Source of the DNA: JBBRLA01 sp038231615
Lineage (GTDB): Bacteria > Myxococcota_A > Polyangia > Palsa-1104 > JAEUJZ01
DNA length: 21,736 nt
Assembly (NCBI GenBank): GCA_038231615.1
Contig: JBBRLA010000050.1
Coordinates: 1 to 21,736, forward strand
Direction of reading: 5' to 3'
Below the pieces are notes generated by a model, which saw only the letters and a list, made by a program, of their open reading frames with translations, was not told where the DNA came from and ran no database searches. Positions 1 through 8,381 of this stretch are shown here, in pieces. The first letter of the stretch is position 1. Each line of letters starts with the position of its first letter. Both the position numbers and the translations under genes were made by a program.

Positions 1-138
1 AGCCCGGTCCCCACGAGAACGGCGGAACAGGATCGCGAGCCTGGACGGGAAAATGACTTTGTCACCAGAGGATCGAATCGCCATGCGAAGGGCCTGTCAA
101 GCGGAATGAAGGACGATGGAAAGGAACAATAACTACAA

Positions 139-1347
139 ATGGTCCCCATAGAGGTTGAACCCGCCGATCTGGCCGCCGAGGACCCTGCGTCCGCAGATCC
201 GGCTGCAAAGGACCCTGCGTCCGCAGAGCTGGCTGCCGCCATCAGGCTGCTGGAAGCGGGCGTCGGGGCAACCTACTCTTTTGCCGTGCTTTTCGCCGGG
301 GACCGGGGAGAAGAGCGGTTGCGCTGCGCCGTGGGGCAGGCGGGGCTCTCCACCTGGTTCGACGTGTCGTCGCTGACCAAGGCGCTGTGCACCAGCGTGC
401 TGGCGATGCGGCTTCACGACGCGGGGCGACTGCGCCTCGATGAGGAGGCCCTGCCGGGAGTGCAGGTGGCGCATCTTCTGGGACACAGCAGCGGCCTGCC
501 GGCGTGGATGCCGCTCTACGCCGCCTCCCCTGCCCTCTCCGCCGCCCCCCCTGCCCTCTCCACCGACCCGACAAGCGCCGCCGCCCGACTGGCGATCGCC
601 GCCGCCGCCGCCGCCGCGCCCCGAGGTCCGGCGGGAGAGCGGGCGGTGTACAGCGATCTGGGCTTCATCCTCCTGGGCCGGCTCATCGAGGAGCGGGGCG
701 GCGATCGCCTGGACCGCCTCTTTGCCCCGATCGCCGCCGACCTGGGCGCGGAGCTGGCGTTCCGCCCCGTCGGGGAGCCGGTCTCCGTCCCGGCCTCGGC
801 CTGCGCCCCGACGCGACGCGAGTCTCCCGATCGAGAGCCCCTTGCCGGGGTGGTCCACGACGACAACGCCCGTGCCATGGGCGGGGTCTCGGGGCACGCC
901 GGCCTCTTCGCCACCGCCGCCGGGGTGTCGCTCATGGCGCAGGCGCTCTGGCACACCTTCCTGGACCTTGAAACGCCCCTGCGCCGCGCTCTGGGGATCT
1001 CGCCCTCAACCGTGCGCCGCTTCTGGCAACCATCGGCCACCGTCCCCCACTCCACCTGGGGCCTGGGCTGGGACCACCCGAGCCCCCGCGACGCGCCGGC
1101 CTCGTCCGCCGGGACAGGCTGGTCCCGCGACGGCGTCGGCCACCTGGGCTTCACCGGCTGCTCGCTGTGGATCGACCCGGCGAACCGACGCTGGGTGGTC
1201 CTTTTGGCCAACCGGGTGGACATGGCGGACCCCGCCACCGCGCACGAGGCACAGCGACGGATGAAGGCCCTGCGCCCCGGCCTCCACGACGCGCTGCACC
1301 GGTACTTCACGGGAAAGGGCGGCACAAGTCGCCTGCCGCCGGCATAG
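139..1347 (+). CDS. Serine hydrolase, beta-lactamase / class C esterase fold
   Basis: This 402-residue protein belongs to the beta-lactamase-related serine hydrolases (penicillin-binding-protein fold; esterases, D-peptidases, class C-like enzymes). The catalytic SxxK is S78-L-T-K81. The second motif is Y171-S-D, where the classical family has YxN. The third-motif region is GHLGFTG, about residues 334-340. A segment VHDDNA...GGVSGHAGLFATA, about 239-260, is typical of this family. There is no convincing signal peptide, so it is probably cytoplasmic. The N-terminus (residues 10-29) is an imperfect 10-residue repeat rich in D, P, A and S. A second Ala/Pro/Ser-rich insert at about 128-166 includes a run of seven Ala. 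ATG 139 has an AGGA 13 bases upstream, which is rather long spacing. I see no gene or clear promoter in bases 1-138. It is first of three genes spaced 11-12 bases apart. The substrate cannot be told from sequence; true beta-lactamase activity is unlikely but not excluded. Confidence 0.85.
   Translation: MVPIEVEPADLAAEDPASADPAAKDPASAELAAAIRLLEAGVGATYSFAVLFAGDRGEERLRCAVGQAGLSTWFDVSSLTKALCTSVLAMRLHDAGRLRLDEEALPGVQVAHLLGHSSGLPAWMPLYAASPALSAAPPALSTDPTSAAARLAIAAAAAAAPRGPAGERAVYSDLGFILLGRLIEERGGDRLDRLFAPIAADLGAELAFRPVGEPVSVPASACAPTRRESPDREPLAGVVHDDNARAMGGVSGHAGLFATAAGVSLMAQALWHTFLDLETPLRRALGISPSTVRRFWQPSATVPHSTWGLGWDHPSPRDAPASSAGTGWSRDGVGHLGFTGCSLWIDPANRRWVVLLANRVDMADPATAHEAQRRMKALRPGLHDALHRYFTGKGGTSRLPPA
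166..225 (+). repeat. Two tandem 30-bp units in the hydrolase N-terminus
   Basis: Two adjacent 30-base units (166-195 and 196-225) match at 26 of 30 positions, and the start of a third copy follows at 226. They encode DLAAEDPASA and DPAAKDPASA, followed by ELAAA. The repeat is in frame, so copy-number change would lengthen or shorten the disordered N-terminus without breaking the enzyme. Confidence 0.8.
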
Positions 1348-1359
1348 GATGATGACCTC

Positions 1360-1749
1360 ATGATCGAAGCCCCGCTCCACGTCCCCGCCGAGATCCGCCG
1401 CCACGGAGGCGACCCCCTTTCCCCGCGCTGGTTCCGCCTGGCGATCGCCATCTCGGAGGAGAGCGTCCTTCTCCGCTCGCCGGTCCCGGAGTCCTTGCGC
1501 GAGGGGCCGATCGCCATCGCCCTGCACCTTCCCGAGGACCGCGACCCACAAGAGGCCGAACAAAACCCGGAGCTGGCCGGGCCCCTCTCGCTGACCGGGA
1601 CCGCAGACGAGGTGATCGTCGACCGCGGGCAAGAGACCGAGCGCGCCGAGCCGCGTCTTTTGCACCTGCATGGCGTGCCCGAGTCGACCCGCGACCGCAT
1701 CCGCCGCTATGTGCAGGTGCGTCTTGCTTCCGAACAGTCCGCTGGCTAA
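1360..1749 (+). CDS. Small PilZ-like protein, degenerate
   Basis: This 129-residue protein has no signal peptide and no membrane segment. Its order of features resembles a PilZ domain: a short strand with SEESVLL, then the segment LREGPIAIALHLP (about residues 46-58), then a strand ending in DEVIVDR, and finally an amphipathic helix ESTRDRIRRYVQ (about 108-119). PilZ proteins usually bind cyclic di-GMP through RxxxR and [DN]xSxxG motifs. I do not see a proper copy of either, so nucleotide binding is doubtful. ATG 1360 is preceded by AGGAT at about 10 bases, and the gene starts 12 bases after the hydrolase stop. It is followed 11 bases later by the carboxyltransferase gene, so the three are probably co-transcribed. 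The PilZ call rests on overall pattern only; it could equally be listed as a hypothetical protein. Confidence 0.6.
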   Translation: MIEAPLHVPAEIRRHGGDPLSPRWFRLAIAISEESVLLRSPVPESLREGPIAIALHLPEDRDPQEAEQNPELAGPLSLTGTADEVIVDRGQETERAEPRLLHLHGVPESTRDRIRRYVQVRLASEQSAG

Positions 1750-1760
1750 GGTGCGTCGCC

Positions 1761-3332
<1,572 letters not shown>

Positions 3333-3347
3333 TTGATGGATCGACTC

Positions 3348-4706
3348 CTACGCCGAGGCAGAGAGCCAGGGGATGAAGGCGGCTTGCGCGCGCGCTGCGT
3401 GGAGGCTGCGGCGGTCGCGCTTCTTGGTGCGGCCGGGGATGGGGGGCAAGAGGCCGAAGTTGATGTTCATCGGGACGTATTTTTCCCCGGTTGCCCTGGG
3501 CCGAGTGACGTGGTGGTAAAGGCCCCCCAGGGCGGTGTCCGGCGGCGGCGGGGAGACGGGACGGCCGGTGAGCTTGCCATGCAGGAAGAGGGCGCAGAGC
3601 AGGCCCATGGCGGTGGACTCGATGTAGCCCTCGACCCCGGTGATCTGCCCGGCCAGGTGGACGTTGGGGCGTCCGCGCAGGGCCAGGTTTTCGTCGAGGA
3701 CCTTCCAGCCCTCGACGTAGCTGTTGCGGTGGATGGACCCGAAGCGCAGCCACTCGGCTTTGTGCAGGGCGGGGATCAGGGAAAAGATGCGCTTCTGCTC
3801 GGGATAAGCCAGGCGGGTCTGGAAACCCACCAGGTTGTAGGCGGTGCCGTAGCGGTTCTCGGCGCGGAGCTGGACCACGGCGTAGGGCGGCTTGTCGGGG
3901 TTCTTCGGGTCGTGAAGGCCGACGGGCTTCATCGGGCCGAAGGACAGGGTCTCCTCGCCCCGCTCGGCCATCACCTCGATGGGCAGGCAGCCCTCGAAGT
4001 AGCGGGGCTCCTCGAAGCGGTGGGGCAGGACCTTGCGGCCGGCGCAGACTTCGGCGACGAAGTGGTAGTATTCGTCGCGGGAAAGCGGGCAGTTGATGTA
4101 GTCGCCCTCGGACTCGGGGCTGGATTTTCCCTTGTCGTAGCGCGAGGCGCGGAAGCAGCGGTCCCAGTCGATGCTCTCGGCCTCCACGATGGGGGCGATG
4201 GCGTCGTAGAAGTAGAGGCGATCGCCGCACAGGGCGCGGACCTGCCGGGCGGCGCCGCCGGCCAAAAGGGGCCCGCCGCACAGGATGGTGGGACCGGTGG
4301 GAAGTTGATCGACCAGGCGCCGCACGAGGCGGATGTTGGGGTCAAGGGCGATGCGGGTGGTGCACAGCCGGGAGAAGAGGTGGCGGTCCACGGCCAGGGC
4401 GTCCCCGGCGGGCACGCGGGCCTGGTCGGCGCACGAGATGATCAGGGATTCGCACGCGCGCAGCTCGGCCTTGAGCAGGCCGGCGGGCGAGGCGAGGTCG
4501 TTGCTGCGCAGGGAGTTGGAGCACACCAGTTCGGCCAAAAGCGGGGTGGTGTGGGCCGGGGACATGCGGGCCGGCTTCATCTCGATGAGGGACACGCGCA
4601 GGCCGCGGCGGGCCATTTGCCAGGCGGCCTCACAACCGGCGAGGCCGCCGCCGATGACGGTTACGTCGGGAACGAAAGATGTGGACACGGTCGGAGTATA
4701 GGTCAT
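3348..4706 (-). CDS. trmFO: tRNA (uracil-54-C5)-methyltransferase, folate-dependent (TrmFO)
   Basis: TrmFO makes 5-methyluridine at position 54 of the tRNA T-loop, using methylenetetrahydrofolate as carbon donor and FAD as reductant, in the cytoplasm. The 452-residue product fits the family. A GxGxxG dinucleotide fold is at G19-G24. The conserved segment VCSNSLRSN contains C62, and YINCPL contains C206; these are the two regions holding the family's important cysteines. The C-terminal HLAGQITGVEGYIESTAMG block is also diagnostic. The start is set by a 4-base ATGA overlap with the stop of the acyl-CoA dehydrogenase gene. An upstream in-frame extension of 65 codons is open but has no TrmFO character. 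No Shine-Dalgarno sequence precedes the ATG, so initiation probably depends on translational coupling. It is the last gene of a four-gene minus-strand unit and ends 15 bases from the convergent carboxyltransferase gene. I saw no terminator hairpin between them. Confidence 0.95.
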   Translation of the reverse strand: MTYTPTVSTSFVPDVTVIGGGLAGCEAAWQMARRGLRVSLIEMKPARMSPAHTTPLLAELVCSNSLRSNDLASPAGLLKAELRACESLIISCADQARVPAGDALAVDRHLFSRLCTTRIALDPNIRLVRRLVDQLPTGPTILCGGPLLAGGAARQVRALCGDRLYFYDAIAPIVEAESIDWDRCFRASRYDKGKSSPESEGDYINCPLSRDEYYHFVAEVCAGRKVLPHRFEEPRYFEGCLPIEVMAERGEETLSFGPMKPVGLHDPKNPDKPPYAVVQLRAENRYGTAYNLVGFQTRLAYPEQKRIFSLIPALHKAEWLRFGSIHRNSYVEGWKVLDENLALRGRPNVHLAGQITGVEGYIESTAMGLLCALFLHGKLTGRPVSPPPPDTALGGLYHHVTRPRATGEKYVPMNINFGLLPPIPGRTKKRDRRSLHAARAQAAFIPWLSASA

Positions 4707-5881
4707 TGGCGCAGGAGGTCGCGGGCGATCACCAGCTTCTGGATCTCGCTGGTGCCCTCGTAGATGCGCAGAGCCCGGACCTCGCGGTACAGGCGCTCGA
4801 TGATGCTGCCGGCCACGAGGCCGCTGCCGCCGTGAAGCTGGAGGGCGCGGTCGACCACCTGATGGGCGGTCTCGGTGGCGAAGAGCTTGGCCATGGAGCA
4901 TTCCTTGCCGGCCTCGTGCGCGCTATCGACAAGATAGGCGGCACGACGGACCAGGAGGTCGGCGGCCGAAAGAGCGGTGGCCATCTCGGCCAGGGCCATC
5001 TGGGTGGCCTGGAAGTCGGCCAGGGGCTTGCCGAACTGGACGCGGCGGCGGACGCGGTGAAGGGTCTCGTCGAGGGCGCGCCGGGCCATGCCCACGGCCG
5101 CCGCCCCCACGGAGGCGCGGAAAAGGGCCAGGGTGGACAGGGCCAGGGACATGCCGGCGCCCTCCTCGCCGACGCGGGCGGAGCGGGGCAGGCGGACGCC
5201 GCACAGGGACAGGCTGCCGATGGGGTGATCGCCGGTGAGCAAGCGCAGGGGGGTGATGTGCAGGCCGGGGACGCCGGCGGGGAGCAGGAAGACGCTGAGG
5301 CCCTTTTTGGGGTGATCGCCGGTGCGGGCGAAGAGGATGTACTGGGTGGCCAGGCCGGCGTTGGAGATGAAGGTCTTCTCGCCGTGAAGGAGGTAGCCTT
5401 CGCCTTCGGGGCGGGCGGTGGTGCGGATGGCGGCGACGTCGCTGCCGGCCTCGGGCTCGGTGAGGGCGAAGGCGCCGATGGCCTGGCCACGGGCGGCGGC
5501 GGGAAGCAGGGCCTGGCGCTGCTCGGGGGTGCCGGCCAGGGTGACCGGGTAGGTGCCCAGGCCCTGCATGGCGAACATCAGATCATGCAGGGGGGAGCGG
5601 TAGGCCAGCGCGGCGCGAATGTCGCAGAGGGCGCGCAGCTCCAGGCGATCGGCAGCGCCGCCGTGGGACGCGGGCACGCATTCGCGCAAAAGCCCCGCCT
5701 GGGCGAGCTGGGACAGGGCGACGCGGGGATCGTGCACGGCCTCGGCGTCGTCGGGAAGGGGCAGCCCATCGACGGCGGCCAGGAGGGCCGGCCGCCGGGG
5801 GAGGTCCCATGGGAGGGAGTCCGGTGGGGCCTTCGGTGAGGCCTGTGAGGCGGGCAGGGTCTTCGGCGAGGCCGGGGTCAT
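4703..5881 (-). CDS. Acyl-CoA dehydrogenase
   Basis: This 392-residue flavoprotein belongs to the acyl-CoA dehydrogenase family. These enzymes introduce a 2,3-double bond into an acyl-CoA and pass electrons to ETF. The N-terminal helical domain precedes the FAD-binding segment AFALTEPEAGSD (about 137-148), followed by GEKTFISNAG. The C-terminal helical domain ends with RIYEGTSEIQKLVIAR. E375 in YEGTSE sits where medium-chain enzymes carry their catalytic base. The first 30 or so residues are Pro/Ser/Ala-rich and look disordered. Its ATG overlaps the hydratase stop by 4 bases, and its own stop overlaps the trmFO start in the same way. The neighbouring hydratase and RidA protein suggest a dedicated CoA-thioester catabolic route rather than general fatty-acid oxidation; the substrate is not readable from sequence. 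Confidence 0.92.
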   Translation of the reverse strand: MTPASPKTLPASQASPKAPPDSLPWDLPRRPALLAAVDGLPLPDDAEAVHDPRVALSQLAQAGLLRECVPASHGGAADRLELRALCDIRAALAYRSPLHDLMFAMQGLGTYPVTLAGTPEQRQALLPAAARGQAIGAFALTEPEAGSDVAAIRTTARPEGEGYLLHGEKTFISNAGLATQYILFARTGDHPKKGLSVFLLPAGVPGLHITPLRLLTGDHPIGSLSLCGVRLPRSARVGEEGAGMSLALSTLALFRASVGAAAVGMARRALDETLHRVRRRVQFGKPLADFQATQMALAEMATALSAADLLVRRAAYLVDSAHEAGKECSMAKLFATETAHQVVDRALQLHGGSGLVAGSIIERLYREVRALRIYEGTSEIQKLVIARDLLRQ

Positions 5882-6681
5882 TTGCCGGAGAAGCGCGCCG
5901 GGCGCTTGTTGACGAAGGCGTCGTGGGCCTCGCGGAAGTCGCCGGTCTGCATGCAGATGTGCTGGGCCTGGGCCTCGGCCTCAATGGCCTGTTCCAGGCT
6001 CATGGCGGCCTCCTGGGTAAGCATGTGCTTGGTCATGCCCAGGGCGAAGGTGGGGCCGGCGGCCAGGCGGGCGGCCAGGCGCTGTGCCTCGGCGAGGGCG
6101 GCCCCGGGCTCGGCGGGGACGACGCGGTTGACCAGGCCCATGGCCAGGGCTTCTTTGGCGGAAACGGGGTCGCCCAGCATGAGCAGCTCGGTGGCGCGGC
6201 CCAGGCCCACCACCTTTGGCAGGAGCCAGGCGGCCCCCATGTCGGCCCCGGCCAGGCCGACCTTGACGAAGAGGAAGGCCAGCTTGGCGTTCTCGGCGGC
6301 CACGCGGAGGTCGCAGGCCAGGGCGATGACGGCGCCGGCCCCGGCGGCGATGCCGTTCAGGGCGGCGACCACCGGCAGGGGGAGGTTGCGCAGGTTGGCG
6401 ATCAGCTCCCCGGTCAGGCGGGTGAAGGCGAGAAGTTCGGGGGCCTTCATCTCAAGCAGGGGGCCGATGATGTCGTGGACGCTGCCGCCGCTGCAGAAAC
6501 CGCGGCCCTCGCCGGTGAGGACCACGGCGCGCAGGCCGGGCTCGTGGCGCAGGGCTCGGAGGGTGTCGGTCAGCTCGCGGTAGACTTCGAAGGTCAGGGA
6601 GTTCAAGGACTCGGGGCGGTAAAGGGTCAGGGTGGCGACGCTCTCGGCGACGGCGTAGCGAAAGGTGCGGGGGTTGATCAT
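5878..6681 (-). CDS. Enoyl-CoA hydratase/isomerase (crotonase) family protein
   Basis: This 267-residue protein has the crotonase fold. The oxyanion-hole regions are GRGFCSGG (about 59-66) and ALNGIAAGAG (about 107-116). E165 in ATELLMLG lines up with the second catalytic Glu of rat mitochondrial hydratase (E164). The first Glu (rat E144) is not conserved: the aligned stretch is FVKVGLAGADMG, with Lys140 there and Asp147 a few residues on. The enzyme may therefore be an isomerase, a hydrolase or a hydratase using a different acid/base pair. The LAGADMG variant recurs, to my recollection, in hydratases encoded beside RidA and acyl-CoA dehydrogenase genes in aromatic-CoA catabolic clusters. It overlaps its neighbours on both sides by 4 bases (ATGA). 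The family is certain; the specific reaction is not. Confidence 0.9.
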   Translation of the reverse strand: MINPRTFRYAVAESVATLTLYRPESLNSLTFEVYRELTDTLRALRHEPGLRAVVLTGEGRGFCSGGSVHDIIGPLLEMKAPELLAFTRLTGELIANLRNLPLPVVAALNGIAAGAGAVIALACDLRVAAENAKLAFLFVKVGLAGADMGAAWLLPKVVGLGRATELLMLGDPVSAKEALAMGLVNRVVPAEPGAALAEAQRLAARLAAGPTFALGMTKHMLTQEAAMSLEQAIEAEAQAQHICMQTGDFREAHDAFVNKRPARFSGK

Positions 6682-7115
6682 GGGGTGGCCTCGGCCTTTG
6701 GGAGGGGGTCGTGAGGAACGGCCAGGGCGGCGAGGCCCTCGATCTCGACGAGGGCGCCGTCTTCGAGCAGGCCGGCGACCTGGACCAGGGCCATCGCGGG
6801 GTAGTGGCGGCCCAGGACCTGACGATAGGCTGCGCCGACGTCCTTTTTCCGGGCCAGGTACTGCTGCTTGTCGGTGACGTAGATGCGCAGGGAAAGCAGG
6901 TCCTGGGGCCCGCCGCCGGCCTGCTGGAGCACAGCGGCCACGTTGCGCAGGGTTTGGGCGAATTGCTCGGCGAAGTCGCCGCTGACCAGGCGGCCGGCGG
7001 AATTCCAGGCGATCTGGCCGGCGATCGCGAGAAACTGCCTGGCGGGAGGAGCGAGGACCCCATGGGAAAAACCTCGGGGCGGCGCAAGGTCGGGGGGGTT
7101 GATCGGCTGGTTCAC
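6678..7115 (-). CDS. RidA / YjgF / UK114 family protein
   Basis: This 145-residue protein belongs to the RidA family, whose founding members are trimeric enamine/imine deaminases. Family markers include FLAIAGQIAW (about 28-37), the central AQTLRNVAAVLQQAG helix and the C-terminal VEIEGLA strand. The Arg that defines canonical deaminases (E. coli Arg105, in PARSCV) is replaced: the segment here is PAMALV, with Met108 at that position. It therefore falls among the Rid subfamilies without the deaminase arginine, and imine hydrolysis should not be assumed. The start is GTG 7115; no other in-frame start precedes it before a stop, and the family N-terminus (NPPDLAPPRG) follows directly. It is first in the four-gene ridA-hydratase-dehydrogenase-trmFO unit and divergent from the gene at 7184, with 68 bases between, where their promoters must lie. 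Confidence 0.9.
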   Translation of the reverse strand: MNQPINPPDLAPPRGFSHGVLAPPARQFLAIAGQIAWNSAGRLVSGDFAEQFAQTLRNVAAVLQQAGGGPQDLLSLRIYVTDKQQYLARKKDVGAAYRQVLGRHYPAMALVQVAGLLEDGALVEIEGLAALAVPHDPLPKAEATP

Positions 7116-7183
7116 GCTCTTGGGGCTACCACGGCGAAGCCGGGGGAGTAAAGAACCGGCGGGGTGGGGACGATGTATCCGGC

Positions 7184-8365
7184 ATGGCGATCACAACGAA
7201 CAAATCCTGGCGCCACAGCCACCTCCCGGTGTCCCTGCTGGTTGCCCTGTGCTTCCTCTTCCCCTTCCCCTTCCCGCGGGAGGCCCAGGCCGACTCGGTC
7301 TGCGCCCCGTGGCCCGACGGCCTGGTGTGCAGCCCGCTGAACCTCTGCCAGGGGCCCGGCGTCTGCCAGAAAGGGGACTGCGTCAGCACCGACATGATTC
7401 CCAGCGGAAGCATCTGCCAGATCTCGTCGCACTCCTGCCTGGACCACGACCGCTGCGACGGCGCTGGCACGTGCGTCGCGGGCGCACCCCGGCCGAGCGG
7501 CACGTTCTGCGGGCCGGCGGCCAACCCGTGCTCGGGGGACATGGTCTGCAACGCCACGGGAGACTGCATCAAGGGTGTCGGGCTGCCCGCCGGGACGATC
7601 TGCAACCGCTCGACCAACCCCTGCGTGGACGACAGCGTCTGCGACGCCATGGGAGAATGCGTCGCGGGCACGGCCAAGGGCGCGGGCACGGTCTGCGTGG
7701 GGCCGGGCATCTGCCGGTCCCCGGGGCAGTGCATCATGGGGGGGACGTGCGTCGAGGGTGCCGCCCTCAACGAGGGCAAGTCGTGCATCGGCCCGGACGT
7801 CTGCCAGAGCAGCCGGTGCGTGGCGGGCCAGTGCCGGGCCACGGCGGTGCGGGACTGCTCGAACGGGGACCGGTGCTTGAAGAAGGATAGCTGCATACCG
7901 GGGATCGGCTGCGTGGCGGTGAACATCTGCGACCTTTTGCCCCCGGCGGACCTGCTGGCCTCGATGCCGGATCTGACGATGACGCTGGACCTGTCGGTCA
8001 GGGACATGTCGCCCAGGGATCTTTCGGCGATGCAGTCGGACATGCAGGGAGATCTGGCGCTGCCGGTCGACATGATGCTCGACATGCCGGCGGACGCCGC
8101 CAGGGCCGATGCCCGGATGCACCCGCAGGACGCCGCCTCCAAGGATGGGCCCGTGCCCCACCCGGACCTGGACGCCCCGGACGCCAGCGTGCCAAATGGG
8201 ACGCTCTATACACTGCCGCTGGAGATCACCGGGGGCGCGTGCCAGTGCCAGGTTGGGCGAAAAGGAGCGCCGGGGCCGAATAAGCTGCTCTGGCTGATCG
8301 GGCTGGGGCTTTTGCTGAGGCGGCGGCGGACATTGCGTTCCGGGCAGGCGGCCCTTCAGGGATAG
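7184..8365 (+). CDS. Secreted Cys-rich repeat protein with MYXO-CTERM-like anchor
   Basis: This 393-residue surface protein has four parts. Residues 1-36 form a signal peptide (basic start, hydrophobic core, AQA before the likely cut). Residues 40-249 hold about 35 cysteines in small disulfide-type modules; three are exact 31-residue units spaced C-x6-C-x5-C-x5-C-x11 (C78, C109, C140, C171), and the flanks show looser copies. Residues about 252-340 form a low-complexity Asp/Met/Leu/Pro linker in which DL, DM and PD pairs recur. The C-terminus has C353-Q-C355, a short helix (about 368-378) and RRRR. That tripartite tail matches MYXO-CTERM, the anchor of Myxococcota processed by myxosortase at a Cys. 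Unusually, 11 more residues follow the Arg cluster. ATG 7184 lacks a clear Shine-Dalgarno. The function is unknown; surface display or adhesion is inference. Confidence 0.85.
   Translation: MAITTNKSWRHSHLPVSLLVALCFLFPFPFPREAQADSVCAPWPDGLVCSPLNLCQGPGVCQKGDCVSTDMIPSGSICQISSHSCLDHDRCDGAGTCVAGAPRPSGTFCGPAANPCSGDMVCNATGDCIKGVGLPAGTICNRSTNPCVDDSVCDAMGECVAGTAKGAGTVCVGPGICRSPGQCIMGGTCVEGAALNEGKSCIGPDVCQSSRCVAGQCRATAVRDCSNGDRCLKKDSCIPGIGCVAVNICDLLPPADLLASMPDLTMTLDLSVRDMSPRDLSAMQSDMQGDLALPVDMMLDMPADAARADARMHPQDAASKDGPVPHPDLDAPDASVPNGTLYTLPLEITGGACQCQVGRKGAPGPNKLLWLIGLGLLLRRRRTLRSGQAALQG
7415..7693 (+). repeat. Three 93-bp coding units giving 31-residue Cys repeats
   Basis: Codons for Cys78, Cys109, Cys140 and Cys171 of the MYXO-CTERM protein lie exactly 93 bases apart. 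Within each unit the other three cysteines keep the same spacing (C-x6-C-x5-C-x5-C-x11), while most other residues differ. Conserved positions include a Gly two residues before the fourth Cys and a G-T-x-C ending. This looks like old tandem duplication held by disulfide geometry, not recent DNA repetition. Confidence 0.8.
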
Positions 8366-8381
8366 CTAGCTGACGAAGACC

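Noticed and set aside
595..620. GCC-rich triplet run in the serine hydrolase
   Set aside because: It is a simple coding run giving poly-Ala in an expected low-complexity insert; no separate element.
3333..4763. 476-codon plus-strand open frame
   Set aside because: It is antisense to trmFO, which is certain, and its sequence is Gly/Asp/Val-rich shadow.
8363..8371. AGCTAGCT palindrome at the end of the MYXO-CTERM gene
   Set aside because: It is too short for a terminator or operator and partly overlaps the stop codon.
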